From Rickettsia akari str. Hartford (GTDB taxonomy: Bacteria; Pseudomonadota; Alphaproteobacteria; Rickettsiales; Rickettsiaceae), in NCBI RefSeq assembly GCF_000018205.1, contig NC_009881.1:1054001-1118000 (forward strand): DNA of 64,000 nt, written 5' to 3'. The position numbers were made by a program, and so were the translations under genes. Positions 40,611 to 49,616 of this stretch are shown in pieces. Numbering within the stretch: the first letter of the stretch is position 1; the number at the start of each line of letters is the position of its first letter. A model generated the notes under the pieces. It was not told where the DNA came from. It ran no database searches and worked only from the letters and a program-made list of their open reading frames with translations.

Positions 40611-42266
40611 ATGTCCACAAAAGCCGCTAACTCTTCTTCTACCACTAATGGTCATGATAAGACATCAGAAACTACCAAACATGTTCTGAATGGTGCGGTT
40701 TCAAATCATAACACTTATGATGAAGTGCCGTATGAAAGCTACCCATATGCTCTTACAACTCCTTATCACTTAAATACACTTGCAACTCTTTTCGGTGTAA
40801 ATGCTCCTGAAGTCGAGAATGCAAAAATATTAGAGCTTGGTTGTGCAGCAGGCGGTAATTTAATACCACACGCAGTTCTTTATCCCAAAGCTCATTTTGT
40901 TGGTGTGGATTTGTCTAAGGTACAAATTGACGCAGCAAATAAAAATGTTAAAGCACTAGGATTAAAAAATATAGAGTTCTATCATTGTTCAATAACCGAT
41001 ATTGATGATTCTTTCGGTAAGTTTGATTATATAATTTGCCATGGAGTAATTTCTTGGGTACCAAAAACCGTTAGAGATAAAATTTTTGAAGTTTGTAATA
41101 AAAACCTTACTTCAAATGGCATAGCATATATTAGCTATAATACCCTCCCTGGCTGGAATATGGTCCGTACTATCAGAGATATGATGATGTATCATTCTAG
41201 CGCATTTGCAAATGTCCGTGATAGAATAGCTCAATCTAGATTATTACTAGAATTTGTTAAGGATAGCCTAGAAAACTCTAAAACTCCTTATGCAGAGGTA
41301 TTAAAAACCGAATCAGGGTTACTTGCTAAACAAACCGATCATTATTTACGTCATGATCATCTAGAAGAAGAAAATGCTCAATTCTATTTTCATGAATTTA
41401 TGAATGAAGCAAGAAAGCACAATTTACAATATTTAGCCGATTGTAATCTTTCGACTATGTATCTCGGTAATATGCCTCTGAAAGTAGTAGAGAAGTTAAA
41501 AGAGGTGAACGATATAGTTAGAACTGAACAATATATGGATTTCATTACGAATCGTCGTTTTAGAACCACTTTACTATGTCATAGTGATGTGAAAATTAAT
41601 AGAAATATTAACAATGATGATATAACGAAATTTAATATGATCTTTAATATAGTGCCTGAAAAACCACTCAAAGAAGTAGACATGAATAATGCTTCCGAAA
41701 ATTTAAAATTCTTCTTAAACGGTAATCAAGACTCTAACTTAACAACTAGTTCGCCTTATATGAAAGCTATTTTGTATACTTTCAGCGAAAATCTAAATAA
41801 TCCGTTAAGCTTTGAGAAAATAACCGCTGAAGCTAATAAAAAGCTACATAATACTAAACTAAACGAAATCAAAGCTGAGCTTTTAAATAATGCAATGAAG
41901 CTAGTACTACAAGGTTATATTAGTATTACAAATCAGAAACATAGAAATAACCCTGAGCTTGATAGGCCTAAAACAACAAAAATGGTCATACATCAAGCAA
42001 CCAATACACCTTCTATGTGGGTCACAAATTTAAAACATGAACCGATCGGCGTTAATTTCTTTGAGAAGTTTGCACTTAGATATATGGACGGTAAACACGA
42101 TAAAAAAGCAATCATTGATGCTATACTGGGTCATGTAGAAAAAGGCGAGCTAACTTTAAGTAAAGAAGGTCAAAAAGTAGAAAATAAAGAAGAAATACGC
42201 AAAGCACTAGGAAGCTTATTTACTCCGATGATCGAGAAGTTTTCTTCTAATGCTTTGTTGGTTTAA
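40611..42266 (+). CDS. Rickettsial protein-lysine methyltransferase (PKMT1-like)
   Basis: Rickettsial PKMTs add methyl groups from S-adenosylmethionine to lysines of the surface protein OmpB; the R. prowazekii enzymes RP789 (PKMT1) and RP027-028 (PKMT2) are characterised. This is 551 residues with a Rossmann methyltransferase core whose motif I is KILELGCAAGGNLIPHAVL (residues about 66-85), then HFVGVDLSKVQIDAAN. A middle domain and a C-terminal regulatory-type domain (FEKFALRYMDGKHDKKAIID) follow. No signal peptide: it acts in the cytoplasm on OmpB before export. Assignment to PKMT1 over PKMT2 rests on gene context (just before nuoJ), as recalled. A good AAGGA ribosome-binding site precedes the ATG. 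Confidence 0.88.
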   Translation: MSTKAANSSSTTNGHDKTSETTKHVLNGAVSNHNTYDEVPYESYPYALTTPYHLNTLATLFGVNAPEVENAKILELGCAAGGNLIPHAVLYPKAHFVGVDLSKVQIDAANKNVKALGLKNIEFYHCSITDIDDSFGKFDYIICHGVISWVPKTVRDKIFEVCNKNLTSNGIAYISYNTLPGWNMVRTIRDMMMYHSSAFANVRDRIAQSRLLLEFVKDSLENSKTPYAEVLKTESGLLAKQTDHYLRHDHLEEENAQFYFHEFMNEARKHNLQYLADCNLSTMYLGNMPLKVVEKLKEVNDIVRTEQYMDFITNRRFRTTLLCHSDVKINRNINNDDITKFNMIFNIVPEKPLKEVDMNNASENLKFFLNGNQDSNLTTSSPYMKAILYTFSENLNNPLSFEKITAEANKKLHNTKLNEIKAELLNNAMKLVLQGYISITNQKHRNNPELDRPKTTKMVIHQATNTPSMWVTNLKHEPIGVNFFEKFALRYMDGKHDKKAIIDAILGHVEKGELTLSKEGQKVENKEEIRKALGSLFTPMIEKFSSNALLV

Positions 42267-42275
42267 TGTGTTATT

Positions 42276-42388
42276 GCATTCCCGCTTTCGCGGGAATCCA
42301 GAAAAAACTATAAATACAACAAATTTTTGAAATTAACAGCTAGATTTATCTCGCTTTATGCTGGATTCCCGCCTACACGGACATGACA
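42276..42388. repeat. Dispersed palindromic repeat, family C
   Basis: GCATTCCCGCTTTCGCGGGAATCCAGAAAAAA at the left and ATGCTGGATTCCCGCCTACACGGACATGACAT at the right are inverted arms. The inside holds GATTTATCTCGCTTTATG, also seen in the partial copy at 48440. It separates the methyltransferase from nuoJ. Confidence 0.85.
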
Positions 42389-42431
42389 TAGGTAACGATG
42401 CAAGCGATATTCAAAAACACAAAAATAACTT

Positions 42432-43049
42432 ATGCCCATATTTTTTTATTTATTTGCAACATTAATAACTATTAGTAGCTTATGCGTTGTTTTAAGCAAA
42501 AATTCCATATATTCGGTATTATGTTTAATTTTTACATTTATCAACGGTGCAGGACTTATGATTTTGCTTGGAGCAGAATTTTTAGCTATGATTCTTATAG
42601 TCATTTATGTTGGAGCTGTAGCAGTGTTGTTCTTATTTGTGATAATGATGCTAGATATGCATTTTAATAAGACAATAACGCAGTTAAAAGAAAATTTAGC
42701 TTTAAGTATTTTTATAGCTTTAATTATGTTTTGTGATTTAATAATAATTATTTTACTTGGTACTAAAAACATTAATTTTAGCTCAGATATATCATTTGCC
42801 ATCACAAATAATATCTCAAATACTAAAGCGATAGGTAACGTGCTTTACACTAACTTTATGCTACCGTTTCAAATGGCTGGTCTTATTTTATTTGTCGCTA
42901 TGATTGCATGTATTACGTTAACACTAAAAAAACGTGAGGGAGTAAAACATCAAGATATTACAAAACAACTCTCCCATAATAAAGGTAATGTTGTATTGAT
43001 GACAAAGCCTACTCTAAATAAAGGTGTCGAGAATATTAAATATGAATGA
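42432..43049 (+). CDS. nuoJ: NADH-quinone oxidoreductase subunit J
   Basis: NuoJ is a membrane subunit of respiratory complex I. It is 205 residues with about five membrane segments. The conserved block [36 protein letters not shown] (start near residue 38) holds the GAEF and [12 protein letters not shown] motifs. It is the first of four plus-strand nuo genes. Its stop codon overlaps the nuoK start (TATGAATGA), so the two are translated together. Confidence 0.95.
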   Translation: MPIFFYLFATLITISSLCVVLSKNSIYSVLCLIFTFINGAGLMILLGAEFLAMILIVIYVGAVAVLFLFVIMMLDMHFNKTITQLKENLALSIFIALIMFCDLIIIILLGTKNINFSSDISFAITNNISNTKAIGNVLYTNFMLPFQMAGLILFVAMIACITLTLKKREGVKHQDITKQLSHNKGNVVLMTKPTLNKGVENIKYE

Positions 43050-43356
43050 ATATATTTCGCTTAATCATTATTTAATCTTAAGCAGCTTAGTTTTTACTAT
43101 TGGGATGTTTGGATTATTTATGCATCGCAAAAATATTATCAATATATTAATGTCCATTGAGTTAATGCTGCTCGCAGTTAACATAAATTTTGTTACATTT
43201 TCCGTATATATGCAAGAATTATCGGGACAAATTTTTAGTATTATAATCTTAACTGTAGCAGCTGCCGAAACCTCAATAGGGCTTGCAATATTACTAATAT
43301 ATTTCCGTAATAAAGGCTCAATTGAAATCACTGACATTAATCAGATGAGGGGGTGA
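43042..43356 (+). CDS. nuoK: NADH-quinone oxidoreductase subunit K
   Basis: NuoK is a three-helix membrane subunit of complex I and part of the proton path. From the ATG at 43042 it is 104 residues with the conserved [23 protein letters not shown] and the glutamate in it, then [17 protein letters not shown] choose 43042 because it overlaps the nuoJ stop in the common way; the in-frame GTG at 43024 would add six residues unlike the family. nuoL begins two bases after its stop. Confidence 0.93.
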   Translation: MNEYISLNHYLILSSLVFTIGMFGLFMHRKNIINILMSIELMLLAVNINFVTFSVYMQELSGQIFSIIILTVAAAETSIGLAILLIYFRNKGSIEITDINQMRG

Positions 43357-43357
43357 G

Positions 43358-45328
43358 ATGTATCAAAATCTTGCCATGATGATCATCATGTTACCGCTTG
43401 CATCTAGCGTAATAAACGGATTATTTTTAAAGTTAATAGATAAAAATTTAGCTCAAATAATTGCAACAGGTTTTTTGTCATTATCTGCCTTATTCTCATT
43501 AATAATATTTTGCGATGTGGGTTTAGGCGGGAATATAATCCATATTCAGTTATTACCATGGATTGAGGTTGGAAATTTTAAAGTAAATTGGTCGATTTAT
43601 ATCGATCAGCTCACTAGCATAATGTTTGTAGCAGTAACATGGGTGTCAAGCGTCGTGCATATTTACTCGCTTGGCTATATGGCGGAGGATAAGGGAATTG
43701 TACGTTTTTTGTCTTTTCTTTCTTTGTTCACCTTTTGTATGTTAATGCTAGTATCAGCAGATAATTTCTTACAATTATTTTTCGGCTGGGAGGGCGTCGG
43801 GGTTTGCTCATATTTACTAATCGGATTTTGGTATTCAAAAGAATCAGCCAATAAAGCAGCGATTAAAGCTTTTGTTGCAAATAGAGTCGGCGATTTTGCT
43901 TTTATCTTGAGCGTAATAACGATTATTGTTTATTGTGGTTCAGCAAATTATAAAGATGTATTTGCATCTGCAGAGTTACTATCTAATACAAAAATATTTT
44001 TACATTTTTCCATTCTAGACATTATTTGCTTTTTATTATTCATCAGTTGTATGGGTAAATCTGCACAGATCGGTTTACATGTATGGCTGCCTGATGCGAT
44101 GGAAGGACCAACTCCCGTATCCGCACTTATTCACGCAGCAACTATGGTAACAGCGGGAGTATTCTTAGTAGCACGCTGCTCTTATGTGTTTGAATATAGC
44201 CCTTTAGTTCTACAATTTATTACAATGATAGGTGGCATTACTTGTCTTTTTGCCGCAAGCATTGCTATTATGCAAAGCGATATCAAAAAAATTATTGCTT
44301 ACTCTACCTGTAGTCAGCTTGGTTATATGTTTATGGCTTGCGGGGTATCTGCCTATAATAGCGGGATATTTCACTTAGTAACTCACGCATTTTTTAAAGC
44401 CTTATTATTTTTATCAGCGGGCAGTGTAATACACGCAGTTCATGAGCAAGATATTTTTAAAATTGGTGATTTAAGAAATAAAATGCCGGTAACTTACGGA
44501 AACTTCTTAATCGGTTCACTCGCATTAATAGGAATTTATCCCCTTGCAGGGTTTTACTCTAAAGATTCGATTTTAGAATCAGTGTATAGTAGTGGCTCGT
44601 TTATGTTTATTTTTGGAATAGCAGCAGCAATACTTACCGCTATTTATTCAATGAAGATTATTATGTTGGTATTTCATGGTAAAACTAAACTAGCAAAAGA
44701 TGTTTTTGAGCATGCCCATGAACCGGCTAAAATAATGCATAATCCTCTTATATTACTTGTTGCTGGGAGCTTTTTTAGCGGTATGATCGGCTATTATTTA
44801 CTTTCTATGGACAAACCAAACGGCTATTTCCATGACAGTCTATTTCATTTACATATTTATAAACTACTAATTAGCCACCCGCCTTTATATATTAAGCTAC
44901 TACCTATGGCAGTTGGTATAATTGGGATTGTTATTGGGATTTGGATATTTTCATTGTCATCCCGCGAGCTTGTAGTGGAATCTAATAAAAATAAAAACAA
45001 CTGGATCCAGTGGTCAAGCCACGGGATCACACCCATTGGATTAATTGCCAACATACTAAGAAATAAATATTACTTCGACGAGATATATAATTTCTTAATT
45101 GTTAAGCCTACTAACTGTTTAGCCTATTTATTTTATCTTGGTGACCAAAAAATAATCGATCGTTTTGGACCGAATGGTTTTTCACGCGTTGTTAGTTGCT
45201 TTAGCGTTCTTACCGGAAAAACACAAACGGGATATGTTTTTAATTATGCTTTGTATATAGTATTATTTATTGTTGTAACAATTAGTTATTTTGTTTGGAA
45301 AGGCTTTGAGTGTCATACCGTTGCTTGA
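43358..45328 (+). CDS. nuoL: NADH-quinone oxidoreductase subunit L, with in-frame repeat insertion
   Basis: NuoL is the outermost antiporter-like proton-pumping subunit of complex I. It is 656 residues, with 14 or more membrane helices, and the conserved [68 protein letters not shown] and [17 protein letters not shown]. Residues about 533-558 (SSRELVVES ... QWSSHG) interrupt the C-terminal part and are encoded by a family-D repeat. The frame remains open and the conserved C-terminus ([11 protein letters not shown]) continues after it. Another D copy follows the stop. Confidence 0.96.
   Translation: MYQNLAMMIIMLPLASSVINGLFLKLIDKNLAQIIATGFLSLSALFSLIIFCDVGLGGNIIHIQLLPWIEVGNFKVNWSIYIDQLTSIMFVAVTWVSSVVHIYSLGYMAEDKGIVRFLSFLSLFTFCMLMLVSADNFLQLFFGWEGVGVCSYLLIGFWYSKESANKAAIKAFVANRVGDFAFILSVITIIVYCGSANYKDVFASAELLSNTKIFLHFSILDIICFLLFISCMGKSAQIGLHVWLPDAMEGPTPVSALIHAATMVTAGVFLVARCSYVFEYSPLVLQFITMIGGITCLFAASIAIMQSDIKKIIAYSTCSQLGYMFMACGVSAYNSGIFHLVTHAFFKALLFLSAGSVIHAVHEQDIFKIGDLRNKMPVTYGNFLIGSLALIGIYPLAGFYSKDSILESVYSSGSFMFIFGIAAAILTAIYSMKIIMLVFHGKTKLAKDVFEHAHEPAKIMHNPLILLVAGSFFSGMIGYYLLSMDKPNGYFHDSLFHLHIYKLLISHPPLYIKLLPMAVGIIGIVIGIWIFSLSSRELVVESNKNKNNWIQWSSHGITPIGLIANILRNKYYFDEIYNFLIVKPTNCLAYLFYLGDQKIIDRFGPNGFSRVVSCFSVLTGKTQTGYVFNYALYIVLFIVVTISYFVWKGFECHTVA
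44956..45031. repeat. Family D palindromic repeat inside nuoL
   Basis: GTCATCCCGCGAGCTTG at the left and CTGGATCCAGTGGTCAAGCCACGGGATCAC at the right match the D copy at 61340. It lies wholly in the nuoL reading frame, and its left arm has drifted from a perfect palindrome. Confidence 0.85.
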
Positions 45329-45409
45329 CAACGGGGTCCAGTTAAAAATACTAAATTATTAGTATTTTTAGTTGTTTGTTTGATACTGTGGTCAAGCCTC
45401 AGTATGACA
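45311..45409. repeat. Dispersed palindromic repeat, family D, overlapping the nuoL stop
   Basis: GTCATACCGTTGCTTGACAACGGGGTCCAG and ACTGTGGTCAAGCCTCAGTATGACA form inverted arms. The left arm lies inside the last codons of nuoL, so the nuoL C-terminus (CHTVA, stop at 45326-45328) is repeat-derived. Confidence 0.8.
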
Positions 45410-45478
45410 TCGAATGCGTTTTTCGATCCAAGTAAGAATGATATATACTACTAAAAAAACTTATAAAATCTTAAAAGA

Positions 45479-46960
45479 ATGTTAGAATTACCTATTATAT
45501 CTATCAGTATTTTTCTGCCGCTAATAAGCGTGCTATATATTTTGCTGTTTATGAGTCAAAGTAAAAAGACGGATAAATCGATATATGTAATGTATGTGGC
45601 GGTGCTTAGTTCTGTTTTAACATTCATCTCAACTATCTATATTTTAATAGAGTTTAACTCCTCAAATCCTGCTTATCAATTTGTTGAACGCTACGCTTGG
45701 CTTGATAAAATCGGGCTTGAATTTCATGTTGGTGTTGACGGTATATCAATATTTTTTGTTGCTCTAACTTCTTTTCTTACTCTTGTTTGTATAATCGGAA
45801 GCTTATTTACCATTAAAAAATATATTAAAGAATATTTAGTATGTTTTTTATTAATGGAATCTTTTTGTATAGGAGCATTTACCTCAGTAAATTTATTATT
45901 ATTCTATCTCTTTTTTGAAGCAATATTAGTGCCGATGTATATCATTATAGGCGTATGGGGTGGCGAGAACAGAATATATGCGGCTCTTAAATTCTTCTTA
46001 TATACTTTCTTCGGCTCGGTATTTTTCTTACTTTCATTAATTTATATTTACAGTAAAATTCATAGTTTTGATTTAACTTATATTCCTGAACTTACTGATA
46101 ATATTCCGTTATTTGCTCAGCAAATTTTATGGTGGGCTATCTTTATAGCCTTTGCCATTAAAATCCCTATGATTCCGGTGCATACTTGGCTACCTGACGC
46201 ACACGTACAAGCTCCAACTAGCGGCTCGGTTATTCTTGCTGGTATTCTGATAAAACTTGGCGGTTACGGTTTTTTAAGAGTATTACTACCGCTACTCCCA
46301 AGTGTATCACAAGAATTTGCAATTTACGTAATTTACCTTAGCATTATTGCTATAATATATGCTTCCCTTGTTGCTCTTGCTCAAAAAGATATGAAGAAGA
46401 TGATAGCCTATTCATCAATTGCACATATGGGATATGTTACGATAGGTATTTTTAGCTTTACTGACGCCGGGGTTAATGGAGCAATATTTCAGATGCTTAG
46501 CCATGGAGTGATTTCCTCATGCCTATTCTTAATAGTCGGTACTTTGTACGAAAGATTACACACTAAAGAAATAGCTAAATACGGCGGTGTAGCAAGTAAA
46601 ATGCATGTGCTTGCCACATTTTTTATGATTGCAATGCTTGGCTCTGTCGGCCTGCCAGGTACTAGCGGATTTATTGGAGAATTTTTAAGCTTGCTTGGGA
46701 CGTATAAGGTGAATGTAGCAGCAACTTGTGTAGCGGCTCTCGGCATAATCATTGGGGCGGTTTATATGCTGAAATTATATAAAGAAATTATGCTTGGTGA
46801 AATTACCAATAAAGAAATTATGCATTTCAGAGATTTATATAAATATGAAATAATCTCAATAGCTCCTTTAATATTATTAATTATTTACTTTGGTCTAATG
46901 CCGAGTTCTATTCTAAATGTATTTAGTTTTTCGGTGAAGAATTTATTGGTTAAATTTTAA
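45479..46960 (+). CDS. nuoM: NADH-quinone oxidoreductase subunit M
   Basis: NuoM is an antiporter-like proton-pumping membrane subunit of complex I. It is 493 residues with about 14 membrane helices. Conserved parts seen are FHVGVDGISIFFVALTSFLT, YLFFEAILVPMYIIIGVWGG, KIPMIPVHTWLPDAHVQAPTSGSVILAGILIKLGGYG and KKMIAYSSIAHMGYV. It follows nuoL after a repeat-filled gap of about 150 bases. nuoN, usually next, is not in this window. Confidence 0.97.
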   Translation: MLELPIISISIFLPLISVLYILLFMSQSKKTDKSIYVMYVAVLSSVLTFISTIYILIEFNSSNPAYQFVERYAWLDKIGLEFHVGVDGISIFFVALTSFLTLVCIIGSLFTIKKYIKEYLVCFLLMESFCIGAFTSVNLLLFYLFFEAILVPMYIIIGVWGGENRIYAALKFFLYTFFGSVFFLLSLIYIYSKIHSFDLTYIPELTDNIPLFAQQILWWAIFIAFAIKIPMIPVHTWLPDAHVQAPTSGSVILAGILIKLGGYGFLRVLLPLLPSVSQEFAIYVIYLSIIAIIYASLVALAQKDMKKMIAYSSIAHMGYVTIGIFSFTDAGVNGAIFQMLSHGVISSCLFLIVGTLYERLHTKEIAKYGGVASKMHVLATFFMIAMLGSVGLPGTSGFIGEFLSLLGTYKVNVAATCVAALGIIIGAVYMLKLYKEIMLGEITNKEIMHFRDLYKYEIISIAPLILLIIYFGLMPSSILNVFSFSVKNLLVKF

Positions 46961-46996
46961 TTGCTTACAAAAAATATAAATGCTACTCTAATTATA

Positions 46997-47190
46997 GAAC
47001 TTAAAAGTGAGTTCTATATAGCAAAAGATGCTAATAAAGTAACAGGCATAGATATAGTCATGTAGTAAATCCTGAGGCATCAAATCATAAGGAAGCTTTA
47101 AGAAATGCTCGTGACAAACTTGGAATTTGTCATAATAATCAACAAAATAATACAGAATTAACTGGGGGCTACACCAGAAGAGCATCATGA
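46997..47190 (+). pseudogene. Unknown small gene remnant after nuoM
   Basis: In one frame ELKSEFYIAKDANKVTGIDIV is read, then after a shift VVNPEASNHKEALRNARDKLG and QQNNTELTGGYTRRAS. It is coding-like but broken by a stop and a frameshift, and no start is visible. I do not recognise the family. The rest of the 350-base gap up to the ccmA-like gene is a family-D repeat. Confidence 0.4.
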
Positions 47191-47220
47191 AAATTAAATT
47201 TATTGAAAAGCAACAGATAT

Positions 47221-47307
47221 AATACCGTGGTCAAGCCACAGTATCCATAAAAGCAAGGCAAACTACTAATCATTTTACTAGATACCGTGGCTTGACCACG
47301 GTATGAC
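47221..47307. repeat. Dispersed palindromic repeat, family D
   Basis: AATACCGTGGTCAAGCCACAGTAT and GATACCGTGGCTTGACCACGGTATGACA are the two arms; each is itself palindromic. It ends 6 bases before the ccmA-like start. Confidence 0.8.
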
Positions 47308-47313
47308 AGAGAC

Positions 47314-47934
47314 ATGCTATCACTTCATCAATTACAATTTAATATAGAACAAAGAAATTTATTTGATCTATGTATCACTTTTCTTCCTTCTTCTATCACC
47401 TATATAAAAGGAGCTAATGGTTGTGGTAAAAGCTCACTACTGCGAATGATAGCAGGAATTATGCAACCAAGTAATGGTAATATCTACTATAAAAATAGTA
47501 ATATTAACAATATCCATAAACCTTACTGCACTTATATCGGTCATAATTTAGGTCTAAAACTCGAAATGACTGTTTTTGAAAATCTAAAATTTTGGTCGGA
47601 AATTTATAATTCTGCCGAAACTATATACGCCGCTATTCATTACTTCAAATTACAAGATTTATTAGATGAAAAATGCTATAGTTTGTCTAGTGGGATACAG
47701 AAAGTCATAGCCGTATCAAGGCTTATTGCTTGCCAATCTGACTTATGGCTACTTGATGAAGTTGAAACTAACTTAAGTAAAGAAAATAGGGATTTATTAA
47801 ATAATCTAATTGTCATGAAAGCAAATAGCGGCGGTATTGTTCTTCTATCATCTCATCTAGAAAGTTCTATAAAATCTGCACAGACATTACAACTTGATTC
47901 ATTAGTAGACTTCTTTCCTAACTTGCAATGGTAA
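47314..47934 (+). CDS. ccmA: Heme exporter ATP-binding protein CcmA-like
   Basis: CcmA is the ABC ATPase of the heme-release step in cytochrome c maturation, acting with membrane proteins CcmB to CcmD. It is 206 residues. Walker A is [16 protein letters not shown] near residues 32-47; signature-like [15 protein letters not shown] near 126-140 has the shape of CcmA (SxGQ replaced by SSGIQ); Walker B is [12 protein letters not shown] near 148-159, followed by the H-loop region SSHL. The match in length and motifs favours CcmA over other small ABC ATPases. ccmB is not adjacent, as is common in rickettsiae. Confidence 0.85.
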   Translation: MLSLHQLQFNIEQRNLFDLCITFLPSSITYIKGANGCGKSSLLRMIAGIMQPSNGNIYYKNSNINNIHKPYCTYIGHNLGLKLEMTVFENLKFWSEIYNSAETIYAAIHYFKLQDLLDEKCYSLSSGIQKVIAVSRLIACQSDLWLLDEVETNLSKENRDLLNNLIVMKANSGGIVLLSSHLESSIKSAQTLQLDSLVDFFPNLQW

Positions 47935-48526
47935 ATTGCACGTCGCGACCCGGTACTAGAATTCTCACGTTACTTGCGTGTAGGCTGCAGTTCGAGGTGA
48001 AGTATCTCATTCAAAAATTCCTTCTTATTAGCTACGTTGTGCGAGAGGTATATTATTGTTTTGCATATTTTTATAAATCTTCCAATGTACAATACAAAAT
48101 ATAAGACTAACTATAATTCAAATTGAATAATTAATTATTGTACTTATACACGTGCTTTAGTAACTGCTATATATTCATTCTTACAACTAATTCTCTTTTC
48201 TTCTAGCTCTTTTTTGTAGGCAAGACTTTTTAATTGTTAATATAAATCTTTATCATATGATTTTAGCTTTAAATATTGCTCATCATTAGTACTATATTTA
48301 TGAGTTCCTCTTTATTAGTATATTCCGGTAGGAAATAATGTAATGAATGCATTAAATGTAATAGAGAGCGTTATCCAATAAAACTATAGTAGTAACAAAG
48401 CAAACTACCATACTATAAATCTGTTTTATAATTATTTACAATTAAGAGAGCTTTATCTCACTTTATGCTGAATTCCTGCTTGCGCAGGAATGACATAGAG
48501 TAAAAACTATCCAGTAATATAGCAAT
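47935..48526. other. ccmA-nuoI intergenic zone with gene and repeat remnants
   Basis: No intact gene. On the minus strand a broken coding-like stretch (about 48345 to 48144) reads YDKDLY, then QLKSLAYKKELEEKRISCKNEYIAVTKARV to a stop at 48144; I do not recognise it. Near 48440-48500 TTTATCTCACTTTATGCTGAATTCCTGCTTGCGCAGGAATGACAT is the right end of a family-C repeat. The stretch 47940-48060 looks like worn repeat sequence, possibly family A. Confidence 0.5.
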
Positions 48527-49006
48527 TTACCTATACTCATAATCCTTATGTAGCTTACTAGCGAGTGCCTGCTCCCATCTATCGCCGTTTTGCAGTAATC
48601 TTTCTTTATCATAAATAAGTGCGGCATGAGTTAGGCTTGCAAACTCAAAATTAGGACCTTCAACTATCGCATCTACTGGGCAAGCTTCTTGACACAACCC
48701 ACAATAAATGCATTTTGTCATGTCTATATCATAACGTGTTGTACGCCTACTGCCGTCTTCTCGTTCGTCCGCTTCAATTACTATTGCTTGTGCCGGACAA
48801 ATCGCCTCGCAAAGCTTACAAGCAATACAACGCTCTTCCCCGCTTTCATAGCGACGCAGTGCATGCTCACCCTTAAATCTAGGGCTAACATGGCTTTTTT
48901 CATAAGGATAATTTATGGTAACTTTGGGCTTAAAGAAATACTTTAAGGTCAAAGACATTCCCCTTATTATCTCATATAGAAAAAATGATTTTAAATAGTT
49001 TATCAT
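48527..49006 (-). CDS. nuoI: NADH-quinone oxidoreductase subunit I
   Basis: NuoI carries two [4Fe-4S] clusters in the peripheral arm of complex I. It is 159 residues with both ferredoxin motifs intact, [16 protein letters not shown] (near residues 61-76) and [16 protein letters not shown] (near 100-115), and the N-terminal [22 protein letters not shown]. The gene is complete, but its first 180 bases and the leader are repeated in inverted form just upstream (49057-49307). That puts its start 526 bases from nuoH, the gene normally just before it, so co-transcription would have to pass two long hairpins. Confidence 0.97.
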   Translation of the reverse strand: MINYLKSFFLYEIIRGMSLTLKYFFKPKVTINYPYEKSHVSPRFKGEHALRRYESGEERCIACKLCEAICPAQAIVIEADEREDGSRRTTRYDIDMTKCIYCGLCQEACPVDAIVEGPNFEFASLTHAALIYDKERLLQNGDRWEQALASKLHKDYEYR

Positions 49007-49307
49007 AAAAAATATATATTAACGATCTATGGCTTTGTTGCAGCTTCTATGTCATTCCCGCCTACGCAGGAATGACATAGAAGCAGCAACAAAGCCATAG
49101 ATCGTTAATATATATTTTTTATGATAAACTATTTAAAATCATTTTTTCTATATGAGATAATAAGGGGAATGTCTTTGACCTTAAAGTATTTCTTTAAGCC
49201 CAAAGTTACCATAAATTATCCTTATGAAAAAAGCCATGTTAGCCCTAGATTTTAAGGGTGAGCATGCACTGCGTCGCTATGAAAGCGGGGAAGAGCGTTG
49301 TATTGCT
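48821..49307. repeat. Long palindrome 1 (about 487 bp): inverted partial copy of nuoI and its leader
   Basis: The arm 48821-49056 (the nuoI 5' part and its leader) is matched in reverse complement by 49070-49307. The centre is the palindromic core CATTCCCGCCTACGCAGGAATG near 49053-49074. I found two differences by eye: one additional T in the copy near 49243 (GATTTTAAGG against GATTTAAGG), which breaks the reading frame, and A against A at 49042/49085. The copy stops after the codons CIA. Confidence 0.95.
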
Positions 49308-49391
49308 AAAAAAGTGTTTTTACCTCTAACTTTATTTTGGGTGGTGTTAGTGTCAAGTGTACTTTTTTACACTGATAATTTGCCGAATGTT
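49120..49391 (+). pseudogene. Chimeric fragment: nuoI 5' end fused to nuoH 3' end
   Basis: On the plus strand, opposite to the parent genes, 49120-49307 repeats the first 187 bases of nuoI with one added base, and 49311-49391 repeats the last 81 bases of nuoH ([12 protein letters not shown] ... YTDNLPNV, stop). The join is AAAAAA at 49308-49313. In the intact genes these two parts lie in the reverse order (nuoH 3' end before nuoI 5' end). The frameshift and the unlike fusion make a functional product very unlikely. Confidence 0.95.
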
Positions 49392-49616
49392 TGAGAAAGT
49401 TATTATTATAATTAATTTCTAGCTAAAACCGGTATTGTTGCTGCTTCTATGTCATTCCCGCCTACGCAGGAATGACATAGAAGCTGCAACAATACCGGTT
49501 TTAGCTAGAAATTAATTATAATAATAACTTTCTCAAACATTCGGCAAATTATCAGTGTAAAAAAGTACACTTGACACTAACACCACCCAAAATAAAGTTA
49601 GAGGTAAAAACACTTT
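49311..49616. repeat. Long palindrome 2 (about 306 bp): inverted copy of the nuoH 3' end and flank
   Basis: The arm 49311-49462 is matched in reverse complement by 49465-49616, which includes the last 84 bases of nuoH and its downstream flank. The centre is the same core as in palindrome 1. The one difference seen is T against T at 49442/49485. Both palindromes touch at 49307-49311. Confidence 0.95.

Noticed and set aside
43024..43041. GTG at 43024 as nuoK start
   Set aside because: It would add six residues unlike the family; the ATG at 43042 overlaps the nuoJ stop in the usual way.
49120..49391. The nuoI-nuoH chimera as a new gene
   Set aside because: One added T shifts the frame after about 41 codons and no long open frame covers both parts.
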